Positions 1 through 7,185 of a DNA stretch of 64,000 nt are shown in pieces. A program made the translations under genes and the position numbers. This DNA comes from Pseudomonas sp. LS.1a (GTDB lineage Bacteria; Pseudomonadota; Gammaproteobacteria; Pseudomonadales; Pseudomonadaceae). Location: positions 4,814,001 to 4,878,000 of the forward strand of contig NZ_CP092827.1 of NCBI RefSeq assembly GCF_022533585.1, given 5' to 3'. The notes beneath the pieces are model-generated. The model was not told the origin of the DNA, did no database searches, and saw only the letters and a list, made by a program, of their open reading frames with translations. Position 1 is the stretch's first letter, and every line of letters begins with the position of its first letter.

Positions 1-44
1 GGGAAATGTGCATTTGTGCCTCCTCGGTAATCAGGACAATTGCC

Positions 45-63
45 GGGGCTGCTTGGCAGCCCC
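45..63 (-). terminator. Hairpin after the first efflux operon
   Basis: GGGGCTGC and GCAGCCCC form a perfect 8-bp stem with a 3-base loop, six bases past the stop codon of the outer membrane factor gene. No U-run follows on the minus strand, so an intrinsic terminator role is only plausible. Confidence 0.4.
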
Positions 64-68
64 AAAAA

Positions 69-1520
69 TCACACTTTCTTCACAGGCTGCTCATCAAACG
101 CCTGCCAGCCCCCCCCCAGAGCCTTGTACAGCCCCACCAGCGCCTGCGACACCGCCGCCGAACTGTCAATCCACTGCTCCTCGCTGGCCAGCAATGCACC
201 CTGCACCGTCAGCACATTGAGAAAGTCCACTGCCCCTTCCACATACTGGCGCTGGGCAGTTTCCAGGGCGATGCGGTTCTGCCGCACTGCCTCGGCCAAG
301 TGATCGCGGCGCAGCTGGCTGGCGTTGTACAGGCGTAGCACATCGTCGATTTCATGCCAGGCGCCCAACACCACCTTGCGGTAGTTCAGCGCCGCTTCCT
401 GCTGTTGCGCCTCGCGCAGTTCCAGGGTGCCCGTGAGCCGGCCACCCTCGAAGATCGGCAGCGACAGCTGCGGCCCGAAGGCGAAGCGGCGCGAATCCCA
501 GGCGCCGAAATCGGACAGCTGCATGGCCTGGAACCCGACACTGCCCGACAGCCGGATGCTGGGGTAGAAGTCGGCCTTGGCCACGCCAATGCTGGCGGTG
601 GCGGCATGCAGGCGGGCCTCGGCCTGGCGAATGTCCGGGCGGCGCTCAGCCAGTTCGGACGGCAAGCCAATGGCGAACGTCTGCTGCGGCGCAGGCAGTT
701 CGCCGCCCTGCAGCAACTCGGCCTGCAGGCTGCGCGGCGGTTCGGCGGCGAGCAGGCTGAGGGCGTTGATCAGGTCATCGCGCCGTGCTTCCAGGCTTGG
801 CAGGCGCGACACGATCGAGGCGACCTGGGCACTGGCCTGGGCCACGTCCAGACGCGTGGCGACACCTTCGGCCTGGCGGTTTTCAGACAACTTCAGGCTG
901 TGCTGGGCAACTTTGAGGTTGTCGCGGGTCACATCGATGGTGTGCTGCACGGCGCGCAGCTGGATGTAGTTGCCGGCGGTTTCCGCAAGCAATGCCAGCA
1001 GCACGCCACGGCGATCGTTCTCGGCCACTTCGACCGTGGCATCGGCAGCCTCGACCTGGCGCCGCACGCGGCCCCACAGGTCCAGCTCCCAACCAGCCAC
1101 CAGGTCGCCCTGCCAGAGGTTGAAGGCTTCCTTGCCCGCCTTGCCGGACGGGTCACTCAGGCCTTCGGCACTGTTGCGCGCGCGGCTGTAGCCAGCATTC
1201 ACATCCACCGACGGTACTTCGTCGGCAGCCACGGTGCTGCGCAGGGCGCGGCTTTGCAGCAGGCGGGCGCTGGCCATCTGCAGGTCGAGGTTGCGCTCGG
1301 CAACGCGCTGGATCAAGGCACTCAGGCGGGCGTCGTGGAAGCTTTCCCACCAGCGCAGTTCCAGCGGTTCGGCCTGCGGCTGGCTGACTGCCGCCTCACC
1401 TTGCAGCGGCGCCCACTGCTGCGGTGCCTGGCTGTCAGGGCGCTGGAAGTCCGGGCCCAGCGTGCAGCCAGCCATCAACACGGCCAGCAGCAACGGGCTC
1501 AAGCGTAATGCCGGTTTCAT
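69..1520 (-). CDS. NodT-family outer membrane efflux lipoprotein
   Basis: Outer membrane channel of a tripartite efflux pump. The 483-aa protein begins with a lipoprotein signal whose lipobox ends at Cys19 (LMAGC), followed by two outer-membrane-factor repeats. Typical family phrases are seen, such as FYPSIRLSGSVGF and LPIFEGGRL near residues 315-360. Its start overlaps the stop of the upstream adaptor gene by 4 bp (ATGA). It is therefore the last gene of a three-gene operon with an HlyD-type adaptor and a DHA2-type MFS pump. The natural substrate cannot be read from sequence; OprM/NodT relatives export drugs, solvents or aromatic compounds. Confidence 0.93.
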   Translation of the reverse strand: MKPALRLSPLLLAVLMAGCTLGPDFQRPDSQAPQQWAPLQGEAAVSQPQAEPLELRWWESFHDARLSALIQRVAERNLDLQMASARLLQSRALRSTVAADEVPSVDVNAGYSRARNSAEGLSDPSGKAGKEAFNLWQGDLVAGWELDLWGRVRRQVEAADATVEVAENDRRGVLLALLAETAGNYIQLRAVQHTIDVTRDNLKVAQHSLKLSENRQAEGVATRLDVAQASAQVASIVSRLPSLEARRDDLINALSLLAAEPPRSLQAELLQGGELPAPQQTFAIGLPSELAERRPDIRQAEARLHAATASIGVAKADFYPSIRLSGSVGFQAMQLSDFGAWDSRRFAFGPQLSLPIFEGGRLTGTLELREAQQQEAALNYRKVVLGAWHEIDDVLRLYNASQLRRDHLAEAVRQNRIALETAQRQYVEGAVDFLNVLTVQGALLASEEQWIDSSAAVSQALVGLYKALGGGWQAFDEQPVKKV

Positions 1521-2599
1521 CGTGCGCTTACCTCTTTGCCGTCGAGCTTGTCGCCACGGGTGTCGATGGTCGCTTCCACCGACATGCCCACGCGCAGGCG
1601 GGCAAGCAGCGGCTGGCCATCATCGAAAACGATCTTCACCGGGATGCGCTGCACCACCTTGGTGAAGTTGCCGGTGGCGTTATCCGGCTTTACGGCGGCG
1701 AAGGTCACGCCGGTGGCCGGAGCGATGCTTTCCACATGGCCTTGCAGCTTCTCACCGGCAAAGGTGTCGACGCTGATGCTCACCGCCTGGCCGGGCTGCA
1801 CGTGGGTCAGCTGGGTTTCCTGGAAGTTGCCGACCACGTAGGCATGCTGCAACGGCACCACCGACAGCAGGCGAGCGCCCGGGTTGACGTAGGCACCGAC
1901 ACGCAAGGCGCGCTCGCCGACCATGCCGTCCACTGGCGCGGTGATGCGGGTGTAGGACAAGTCGAGCTGAGCCTTTTCCAGCCCCGCTTCGGCCCGCTTC
2001 AACTGGCCGTCGGCGCTGGCCACCTGGGCGGTAAGGATATCCACCTGCTTGCGCGCCGCGACCAGTGCCGCCTGGGCATTGGCCAGGCGCGCACGGGCCT
2101 GGTCGACCCCGCTGCGCGCCTGCTGGGCGTTCTGCACGGTGCCGGCACCCTGCTCGGCCAGGCGGCTGTAGCGGTTGACCTCATGGTCGGCGAACGCAGC
2201 TTCGGCCTGGGCCGCCTTCACCGCCGCCTCAGCCTGGGCAATCAGCGACGCCTGGCGCTCGAGGGTGGCGCGGGCATCGGCGCTTTGCGCCTGGGCCACC
2301 AGCAACTGCGCCTGTGCGGCATCCAGCGCGGCCTGGTAGTCACGGGCATCGATGGTTGCCAGCAACTGACCGGCCTTGACCTGCTGGTTGTCTTCCACCA
2401 GCACCTCCTTGATGAAGCCGGCGACCTTGGGCGCGACCACGGTGTAGTCAGCGATCACATAGGCGTCATTGGTGCTCTGGCGGTGGTCGCTGCCGAACAT
2501 CCAGGGGCCGACGATGCCGGCCAGGACGGCCACGGCCAGCACCGAGCCGATGAACAGGGTTTTGCGGTTGTTGGTCATTTCAGTGGTTCTCGAATTCAT
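1517..2599 (-). CDS. HlyD/EmrA-family periplasmic adaptor
   Basis: Membrane-fusion protein linking the MFS pump to the outer membrane channel. The 360-aa protein has one N-terminal membrane anchor (about residues 14-32) and a biotinyl-lipoyl-like half-motif (PKVAGFIKEVLVEDNQQVKAG). A long Ala/Gln-rich coiled-coil hairpin covers about residues 85-215, and a beta-barrel domain follows. It starts 7 bp after the stop of the MFS gene and overlaps the outer membrane factor gene by 4 bp, so the three are translationally coupled. It most resembles EmrA and VceA-type adaptors that pair with 14-helix MFS pumps. Confidence 0.92.
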   Translation of the reverse strand: MNSRTTEMTNNRKTLFIGSVLAVAVLAGIVGPWMFGSDHRQSTNDAYVIADYTVVAPKVAGFIKEVLVEDNQQVKAGQLLATIDARDYQAALDAAQAQLLVAQAQSADARATLERQASLIAQAEAAVKAAQAEAAFADHEVNRYSRLAEQGAGTVQNAQQARSGVDQARARLANAQAALVAARKQVDILTAQVASADGQLKRAEAGLEKAQLDLSYTRITAPVDGMVGERALRVGAYVNPGARLLSVVPLQHAYVVGNFQETQLTHVQPGQAVSISVDTFAGEKLQGHVESIAPATGVTFAAVKPDNATGNFTKVVQRIPVKIVFDDGQPLLARLRVGMSVEATIDTRGDKLDGKEVSAR

Positions 2600-2606
2600 C
2601 CAGGGT

Positions 2607-4148
2607 TCAGGCCACCGCGCGCGGCGGATAGACCCGGGTAGGCACGAAAGGAATCAGGCAGATCAGGGCTACGGCAATGCAGGCCATGACCAGATAGAGG
2701 TCGGCCGAGGTCAGCACCAGCGCCTGGTCGTGGATACGCCTGGCCAGGCCGGCTGCGTTATCGTCGACCAGCGGGGCGTTGCCCAGGCTGTCCACCAGGT
2801 GGTTGGAATGGAAGTGCCGGCGCAGGGTGCCCAAGGCGTCCAGCAGGCCACCGGCGATCACTGCGGCGATGCCCTTGACGGTGTTGAACCAGCTGGAGGC
2901 GAACGGGCCTTCCTGCGGGGTCATGCCGTTGGTGGACAGCATCAGCAACGGCAGCACCGCCATCGGCTGGCCGAACACCTGCAGCAGGTAGAACGGGTAG
3001 AAATCGCCACGGATCCACTGGCTGGTCAACAGGCTGCTGCCCACGCAGGACACCGCCAGCATCGCCAGGCCGATACCCAGCACCCAGCGGCAGTCCACCG
3101 CACGGATGTTGCACAGCGCCGCCGTCAGCGGCAGGGCGATGAGCTGTGGCATGGCGACCAGCATCATCAGCGGGCTGGTCTGCGCCGGGCGGTAGCCCTG
3201 GATCTGCGCCAGGTAGGCCGACGGGATGCTGCCCACGCCCGAGAGCACGATCAGCACGCCAGCCAGGGTCACCAGGGCGAAACTCAGGTTGCGCCGCGAC
3301 AGCATGCGCAACTGGAAGAACGGCAGCGGCTCGGACCATTCGTTGTACATGAACAGCACCAGCAACAGCAGGCCACCGCCGAGCAGCCAGCAGATCAGCG
3401 GCGAATCGAACCAGCCCCAGCGGTCGCCCAGCGACAGGCCCAGCACGATGCAACTGATGGCCGGCAGGCCGAGCAGCAGGCCGCGCCAGTCGAACTGCTT
3501 GAAGCGCTCCAGGCGCAGCGGGTCCTGCGGCAGGCCCCAACCGACGCAGGCAGCAGCCAGCGCCGCGGGCAGGATGATCTGCCAGAACGCCCATTGCCAG
3601 CCGACGTATTCGGTCCACAGCCCTGCCAGCGGTGTGCCGAGGTTGGGGCCGAAGGTAGCGGTGAGGGCATAGCAGGCCAGGCCATAGACCTTGATGCCCG
3701 GCGGCAGGAAGCGCAGCGCCACGCTCATCAGCATCGGTGGCAACGCGCCAGAGGCGAAGCCCTGGAGCACACGCAGCAGCATCAGGCTGTGCAGGTTGGG
3801 GGCGAACGGTTGCAGCAGGCCGAGCACGGCGAACAGGCCGATGGCGCTCATGGTGAAGCGCCGCAGCGAGAACGTGGTGGCCAGCCATGGCGCGAAGGCC
3901 ATGGCCGAGACCGAGGCGGCGCTGTAAACCGCCAGCAGCCAGGCGCCTTCGTCGGCACCGATGCCCATGGCCCCGCGGATATCGGCCAGGGAGATCTTGG
4001 TCACCGACTCGTTGAGGCCCGCGCACAGCACGGCCAGCAACACGCCGAACAGCCCGACCACTACCTGCAGGCCAAACGCAGTCTGCGCAGGCGCGGCCGG
4101 CGCGGGGGCGGCGGCAAGCGCGGCAGACGGGGCGGACAGGGAACTCAT
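2607..4148 (-). CDS. DHA2-family MFS multidrug efflux transporter (EmrB-like)
   Basis: Proton-driven inner membrane exporter. The 513-aa protein is hydrophobic throughout, with a pattern consistent with 14 transmembrane segments as in the DHA2/EmrB family, and an Ala/Pro-rich cytoplasmic N-terminus. The ATG at 4148 is preferred because GGAG lies upstream of it; an in-frame start 13 codons earlier exists. It is the first gene of the operon with the adaptor and outer membrane factor. The LysR gene just upstream, on the same strand, is the likely regulator. Substrate unknown. Confidence 0.92.
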   Translation of the reverse strand: MSSLSAPSAALAAAPAPAAPAQTAFGLQVVVGLFGVLLAVLCAGLNESVTKISLADIRGAMGIGADEGAWLLAVYSAASVSAMAFAPWLATTFSLRRFTMSAIGLFAVLGLLQPFAPNLHSLMLLRVLQGFASGALPPMLMSVALRFLPPGIKVYGLACYALTATFGPNLGTPLAGLWTEYVGWQWAFWQIILPAALAAACVGWGLPQDPLRLERFKQFDWRGLLLGLPAISCIVLGLSLGDRWGWFDSPLICWLLGGGLLLLVLFMYNEWSEPLPFFQLRMLSRRNLSFALVTLAGVLIVLSGVGSIPSAYLAQIQGYRPAQTSPLMMLVAMPQLIALPLTAALCNIRAVDCRWVLGIGLAMLAVSCVGSSLLTSQWIRGDFYPFYLLQVFGQPMAVLPLLMLSTNGMTPQEGPFASSWFNTVKGIAAVIAGGLLDALGTLRRHFHSNHLVDSLGNAPLVDDNAAGLARRIHDQALVLTSADLYLVMACIAVALICLIPFVPTRVYPPRAVA

Positions 4149-4237
4149 GGGCAGACATCTCCAGCAACAAATTTGCGACTGGAGCAAGTCTAAGAAGGTC
4201 GAATGCTGACGAAAACTGACTTCTCGGTAGGTTTATG

Positions 4238-4252
4238 TTGCGTTAGACGCAA
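4238..4252. promoter_or_regulatory. Palindrome upstream of the MFS efflux operon, possible LysR operator
   Basis: TTGCGT-TAG-ACGCAA is a perfect 6+6 inverted repeat about 90 bp before the pump start codon and fits the T-N11-A form of LysR-type sites. The neighbouring gene codes for a LysR regulator. Binding is inferred. Confidence 0.4.
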
Positions 4253-4271
4253 TTCACTTCAAAACCGAGTC

Positions 4272-4372
4272 GCCTGCTTCGCGGGTGAACCCGCTCCCAC
4301 AGGTACACCACACCTCTCAAGGCTTGTGCTGTCCTGTGGGAGCGGGTTCACCCGCGAAGAGGCCGGCACAGG
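4272..4372. repeat. Inverted pair of REP elements
   Basis: Two REP cores of the P. putida type face each other with a spacer of about 30 bases. The right copy is full length (ends GCCGGCACAGG); the left copy lacks the GGCCTC part. They lie between the LysR gene and the MFS operon. Confidence 0.9.
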
Positions 4373-4383
4373 CGGAACATCAC

Positions 4384-5292
4384 TCAAGGGTCGACACTGC
4401 AGCAAGCCTTCAGGGTCTGCCGCAACCAGCGATGCGCCGGGTCATTGTGAAACCGTGGGTGCCATGCCTGCAGCACGGTCACCCGCTCCAGCGGCACCGG
4501 GATCTGGAACGAGCGCAGCGGCAGCCCAAGCTTGTGCACGCTGTTGAGGATGTTCGCCGGCATCGGCAGGATCAGGTCGGAATCCGGCAGCGAGAACAGC
4601 GCCGAGTGAAAGCTCGGGGTGATCAGCGCCACCCGCCGCTGCACCTTGAAGTTGGCCAGCTCCACATCGATCGGCCCGTTGGCCCGACCACGGCGGGACA
4701 CGCTGATCTGTGGATAACTGGCAAAGCTGGTCGGCGTGATCGGTTGCTCGAAGATTGGGTGGTCACGCCGCGCCAGGCCCACGTAGTAGGTCTGGAACAG
4801 GCTCTGCACCTTGATCTCCGGGCCCAGGTCCACGGTCGAGCTGATGATCAGGTCGGTACGGCCGTCGCGCAGCACGCTGTCGTCATCGCCGCCGGGGCTT
4901 TCCGGCACGAAGCGCAGCACCGTGCGCGGCGCCTGCTCGTGCATGCGCCGCAGCAACTGGGCGCCGTAAAGGGCGATGAACAGGTCATTGGTGCGAATGT
5001 TGAAGGCCCGGTCGAGCTTGGGCAGGTCGACCTCGTCGGCACTGCGGAACACCTCGCCAGCCTGTTCCACCAGTGCCGCCACCTGCTCGCGCAGGGCCAA
5101 CGCCCGCGGCGTCGGCACCAGGCCACGGCCGGCGCGGACAAGAATCGGGTCCCCCAATGCATCGCGGATACGCCCCAGGGTCCGGCTCATCGCCGCCGGG
5201 CTCAGGTTCATGCGCTGCGCCGCGCCAACCACGCTGCCCTCGTCGAGCAGGGCATCGAGGGCGACGAGCAGGTTCATGTCCGGGAGTTGCAT
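4384..5292 (-). CDS. LysR-family transcriptional regulator (NodD/LeuO-like)
   Basis: DNA-binding regulator of 302 aa. A winged helix-turn-helix occupies about residues 5-65 (EGSVVGAAQRMNLSPAAMSRTLGRIRDALGDP), and a substrate-binding domain follows. The MNLLVALDALLDEGSV opening is typical of the NodD/LeuO-like subgroup. It lies upstream of, and in the same direction as, the MFS efflux operon, separated by a REP pair and a 15-bp palindrome, so it probably controls that pump in response to an aromatic or similar inducer. A start at Met6 is also possible. Confidence 0.92.
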   Translation of the reverse strand: MQLPDMNLLVALDALLDEGSVVGAAQRMNLSPAAMSRTLGRIRDALGDPILVRAGRGLVPTPRALALREQVAALVEQAGEVFRSADEVDLPKLDRAFNIRTNDLFIALYGAQLLRRMHEQAPRTVLRFVPESPGGDDDSVLRDGRTDLIISSTVDLGPEIKVQSLFQTYYVGLARRDHPIFEQPITPTSFASYPQISVSRRGRANGPIDVELANFKVQRRVALITPSFHSALFSLPDSDLILPMPANILNSVHKLGLPLRSFQIPVPLERVTVLQAWHPRFHNDPAHRWLRQTLKACCSVDP

Positions 5293-5420
5293 GGCCGTTT
5301 TCCGTTACAGCTGTGAGGAATGGCGATGGTAGCAGGTTGGTGGAATGCACCAGACGCAATGCGCTCGTGCGTGGTGGGGCATTTATCCTGAGGGTGGGTT
5401 GAGCCAAGAATGAGGAACGG

Positions 5421-5528
5421 CAGGTTCGGCCTCTTCGCGGGTGAACCCGCTCCCACAGAGACTGCACAGATTCTGAATATTGTGGCGCACCTGTGGGAGC
5501 GGGTTTACCCGCGAAGAGGCCAGAACAG
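5421..5528. repeat. Inverted pair of REP elements
   Basis: Two full REP cores in inverted orientation (CTCTTCGCGGGTGAACCC... and ...GGGTTTACCCGCGAAGAGG) occupy most of the gap between the divergent LysR and universal stress genes. Confidence 0.9.
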
Positions 5529-5563
5529 ACAACCCCTCAGCCAGCCTGGAACAAGGATTCCAC

Positions 5564-6013
5564 ATGCCCAGCCCCGTCCTGATCGCCATCGATGCCTCCC
5601 CTGCATCCACCGCCCTGCTCACCCTCGCCCGCCGCTACTGCCGCCCCGACGAGCACGAACTGCACGTGCTGCTGGCCATCGACTCTACCTTCGCCGTCCA
5701 CGACCAGCCCGCGCCCTACACCGCCGAGGAACTGGAAGAATACCCCGCCGCCTGCGAAGAGCAGCACCAGGCCGACCAGGCCGTGGCCAAGGCGGTGCGC
5801 GAGCTGCAGCAAGCCGGCTTCGCCAGCCAGAGCTGCATGGTAGCCGGGCAGCCGGTCGAGGCGATCGTGGCCAAGGCGCAGGAACTGAATTGTGAACTGA
5901 TCATCATGGGCCACCGCCACCTGTCGCGGCTGGGGCGGTTGCTGGACCCGTCGATCAGCGCCAAGGTGATTGATCGGGTGAAGGTGCCAGTGTTGGTAGG
6001 GGCTGCGAGCTAA
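5564..6013 (+). CDS. Universal stress protein (UspA family)
   Basis: Single Usp domain of 149 aa. The N-terminal strand (SPVLIAIDASPASTALL) and C-terminal strand (VKVPVLVGA) are typical. The loop that normally holds the ATP-binding G-2x-G-9x-G(S/T) motif reads GHRHLSRLGRLLDPSIS and lacks the usual glycine pattern, so nucleotide binding is doubtful. The ATG at 5564 follows AAGGA at proper distance. Translation further upstream would run into the REP repeat and give an artificial N-terminus. Cellular role unknown beyond stress-related expression of the family. Confidence 0.9.
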   Translation: MPSPVLIAIDASPASTALLTLARRYCRPDEHELHVLLAIDSTFAVHDQPAPYTAEELEEYPAACEEQHQADQAVAKAVRELQQAGFASQSCMVAGQPVEAIVAKAQELNCELIIMGHRHLSRLGRLLDPSISAKVIDRVKVPVLVGAAS

Positions 6014-6036
6014 CTGCTCTGCGAGAAGTGTTCATT

Positions 6037-6079
6037 GCTCCTGGCCTCTTCGCGGGCAGCCCGCGAAGAGGCCAGGAGC
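6037..6079. repeat. Contracted REP palindrome
   Basis: Two 20-bp arms (6037-6056 and 6060-6079) are perfect complements around a 3-base loop. The arms are the outer half of a REP core (GGCCTCTTCGCGGG), so this looks like a REP pair with its centre deleted. It lies between convergent genes and could also end transcription. Confidence 0.85.
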
Positions 6080-6098
6080 CGCACTTCCTCACCCCGGC

Positions 6099-6959
6099 TC
6101 ATCCCTCGCTCGGCTTCACCACCACCGTACAAGTCGTCCCCGCCGCCAGCAAAAACCCGTCCGGCACTTCATCGATATGAATGCGCACCGGCACCCGCTG
6201 CGCCAGTCGTACCCAGTTGAAGGTCGGGTTAACATCGGCGATCAACTCGCGGCTCTGCGGGTTGTCGCGGTCGTAGATGCCGCGGGCGATGCTCTCCACA
6301 TGGCCCTTGATGCGCTCGCCGCTCATCATCTGCAGCTCGGCCTGGTCACCCACCTTCACATGCGGCAGCTTGGTCTCCTCGAAGAATCCATACACCCAGA
6401 ACGAGTTTTCGTCGACCACCGCCATCACCGCTTCACCGGTGCGCGCATAGTCACCCTTGTGGATATTCAGGTTGGTCACGTAGCCGTCCACGGTGGCCAC
6501 GATCTGCGTGCGCTTGAGGTTCAGCTCGGCTGCGGCCAGTTCGGCGAGGGCCTGCTGGTAGTCCGCCTGGGCGGAGTTGGCGATGTTGCTGGCGTCGTCT
6601 CGGTTTTCCTTGGAGATCACCAGGTTGTCCATGTCGGCACGGCGCTTGGCGTTGACCTTGCGCATCTCCCAGGTGGCCTTGCGCGATGCAACCTGCGCCT
6701 TGGCCTGGTCGACTGCCAGCTGGTAGTGCTCGGGGTCGATCTGGATCAGCAAGTCGCCCTTCTTCACCCGCTGGTTGTCCTTGACCGGCACGTCCACCAC
6801 ATAGCCGGGCACGTCGGCGGCGACGTTGATGATATCGGCACGCACGCGGCCGTCGCGGGTCCATGGCGTGGTCATGTAATGCAGCCACAACTGGCGACCG
6901 ATCACCACGGCAGCGGTCAGCACCAGCAGGGTGGCGATCAGGCTGAAGAACTTTTTCAT
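6099..6959 (-). CDS. HlyD-family adaptor, AaeA-like (aromatic acid efflux)
   Basis: Periplasmic membrane-fusion subunit of 286 aa. One N-terminal anchor (residues about 5-25, SLIATLLVLTAAVVIGRQLW) precedes the family phrase TRDGRVRADIINVAADVPGYV. Next come a lipoyl half-motif with DNQRVKKGDLL, a short coiled coil and the barrel domain. The length and sequence resemble AaeA (p-hydroxybenzoate efflux). It is last in the cluster outer membrane factor - FUSC - DUF1656 - adaptor, 10 bp after the DUF1656 gene. Confidence 0.92.
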   Translation of the reverse strand: MKKFFSLIATLLVLTAAVVIGRQLWLHYMTTPWTRDGRVRADIINVAADVPGYVVDVPVKDNQRVKKGDLLIQIDPEHYQLAVDQAKAQVASRKATWEMRKVNAKRRADMDNLVISKENRDDASNIANSAQADYQQALAELAAAELNLKRTQIVATVDGYVTNLNIHKGDYARTGEAVMAVVDENSFWVYGFFEETKLPHVKVGDQAELQMMSGERIKGHVESIARGIYDRDNPQSRELIADVNPTFNWVRLAQRVPVRIHIDEVPDGFLLAAGTTCTVVVKPSEG

Positions 6960-6969
6960 CGAAGGATTC

Positions 6970-7185
6970 TCACCAGTAGAGCGACAGCGCCAGGGCGCCG
7001 AACAGGCAGACGAACAGGCTCAGGCGCAGCAGCGCCGGGTGCCAGAAGAAGCGGTAGCCATCATGGCTGGCGATGAACCGGTCCAGGCCCCAGGCCAGGC
7101 CCAGGGCGAACAGGAACATCAAGGTCATGGTGGGCATGTACACGCCATGGAAGGCGATTTCACGGGGCATGGTTTCACGGAGCAT
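6970..7185 (-). CDS. DUF1656 small membrane protein (AaeX-like)
   Basis: A 71-aa protein with two transmembrane helices and the family opening PREIAFHGVYMP. AaeX/DUF1656 proteins occur next to AaeA/AaeB-type exporters; their exact role is not established. The ATG at 7185 is chosen because AAAGGA lies 7 bases upstream; it overlaps the end of the FUSC gene by 11 bp, which suggests translational coupling. Starting at the internal Met (7170) would also give a family-like N-terminus. Confidence 0.88.
   Translation of the reverse strand: MLRETMPREIAFHGVYMPTMTLMFLFALGLAWGLDRFIASHDGYRFFWHPALLRLSLFVCLFGALALSLYW

Noticed and set aside
1..44. Short frames at the window start
   Set aside because: Too short and without recognisable features; the region is the end of an intergenic stretch.
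5421..5563. Upstream extensions of coding regions into REP repeats
   Set aside because: Several genes have longer open frames whose first residues come from REP translation ([14 protein letters not shown] peptides or similar); starts inside the repeats were discarded.
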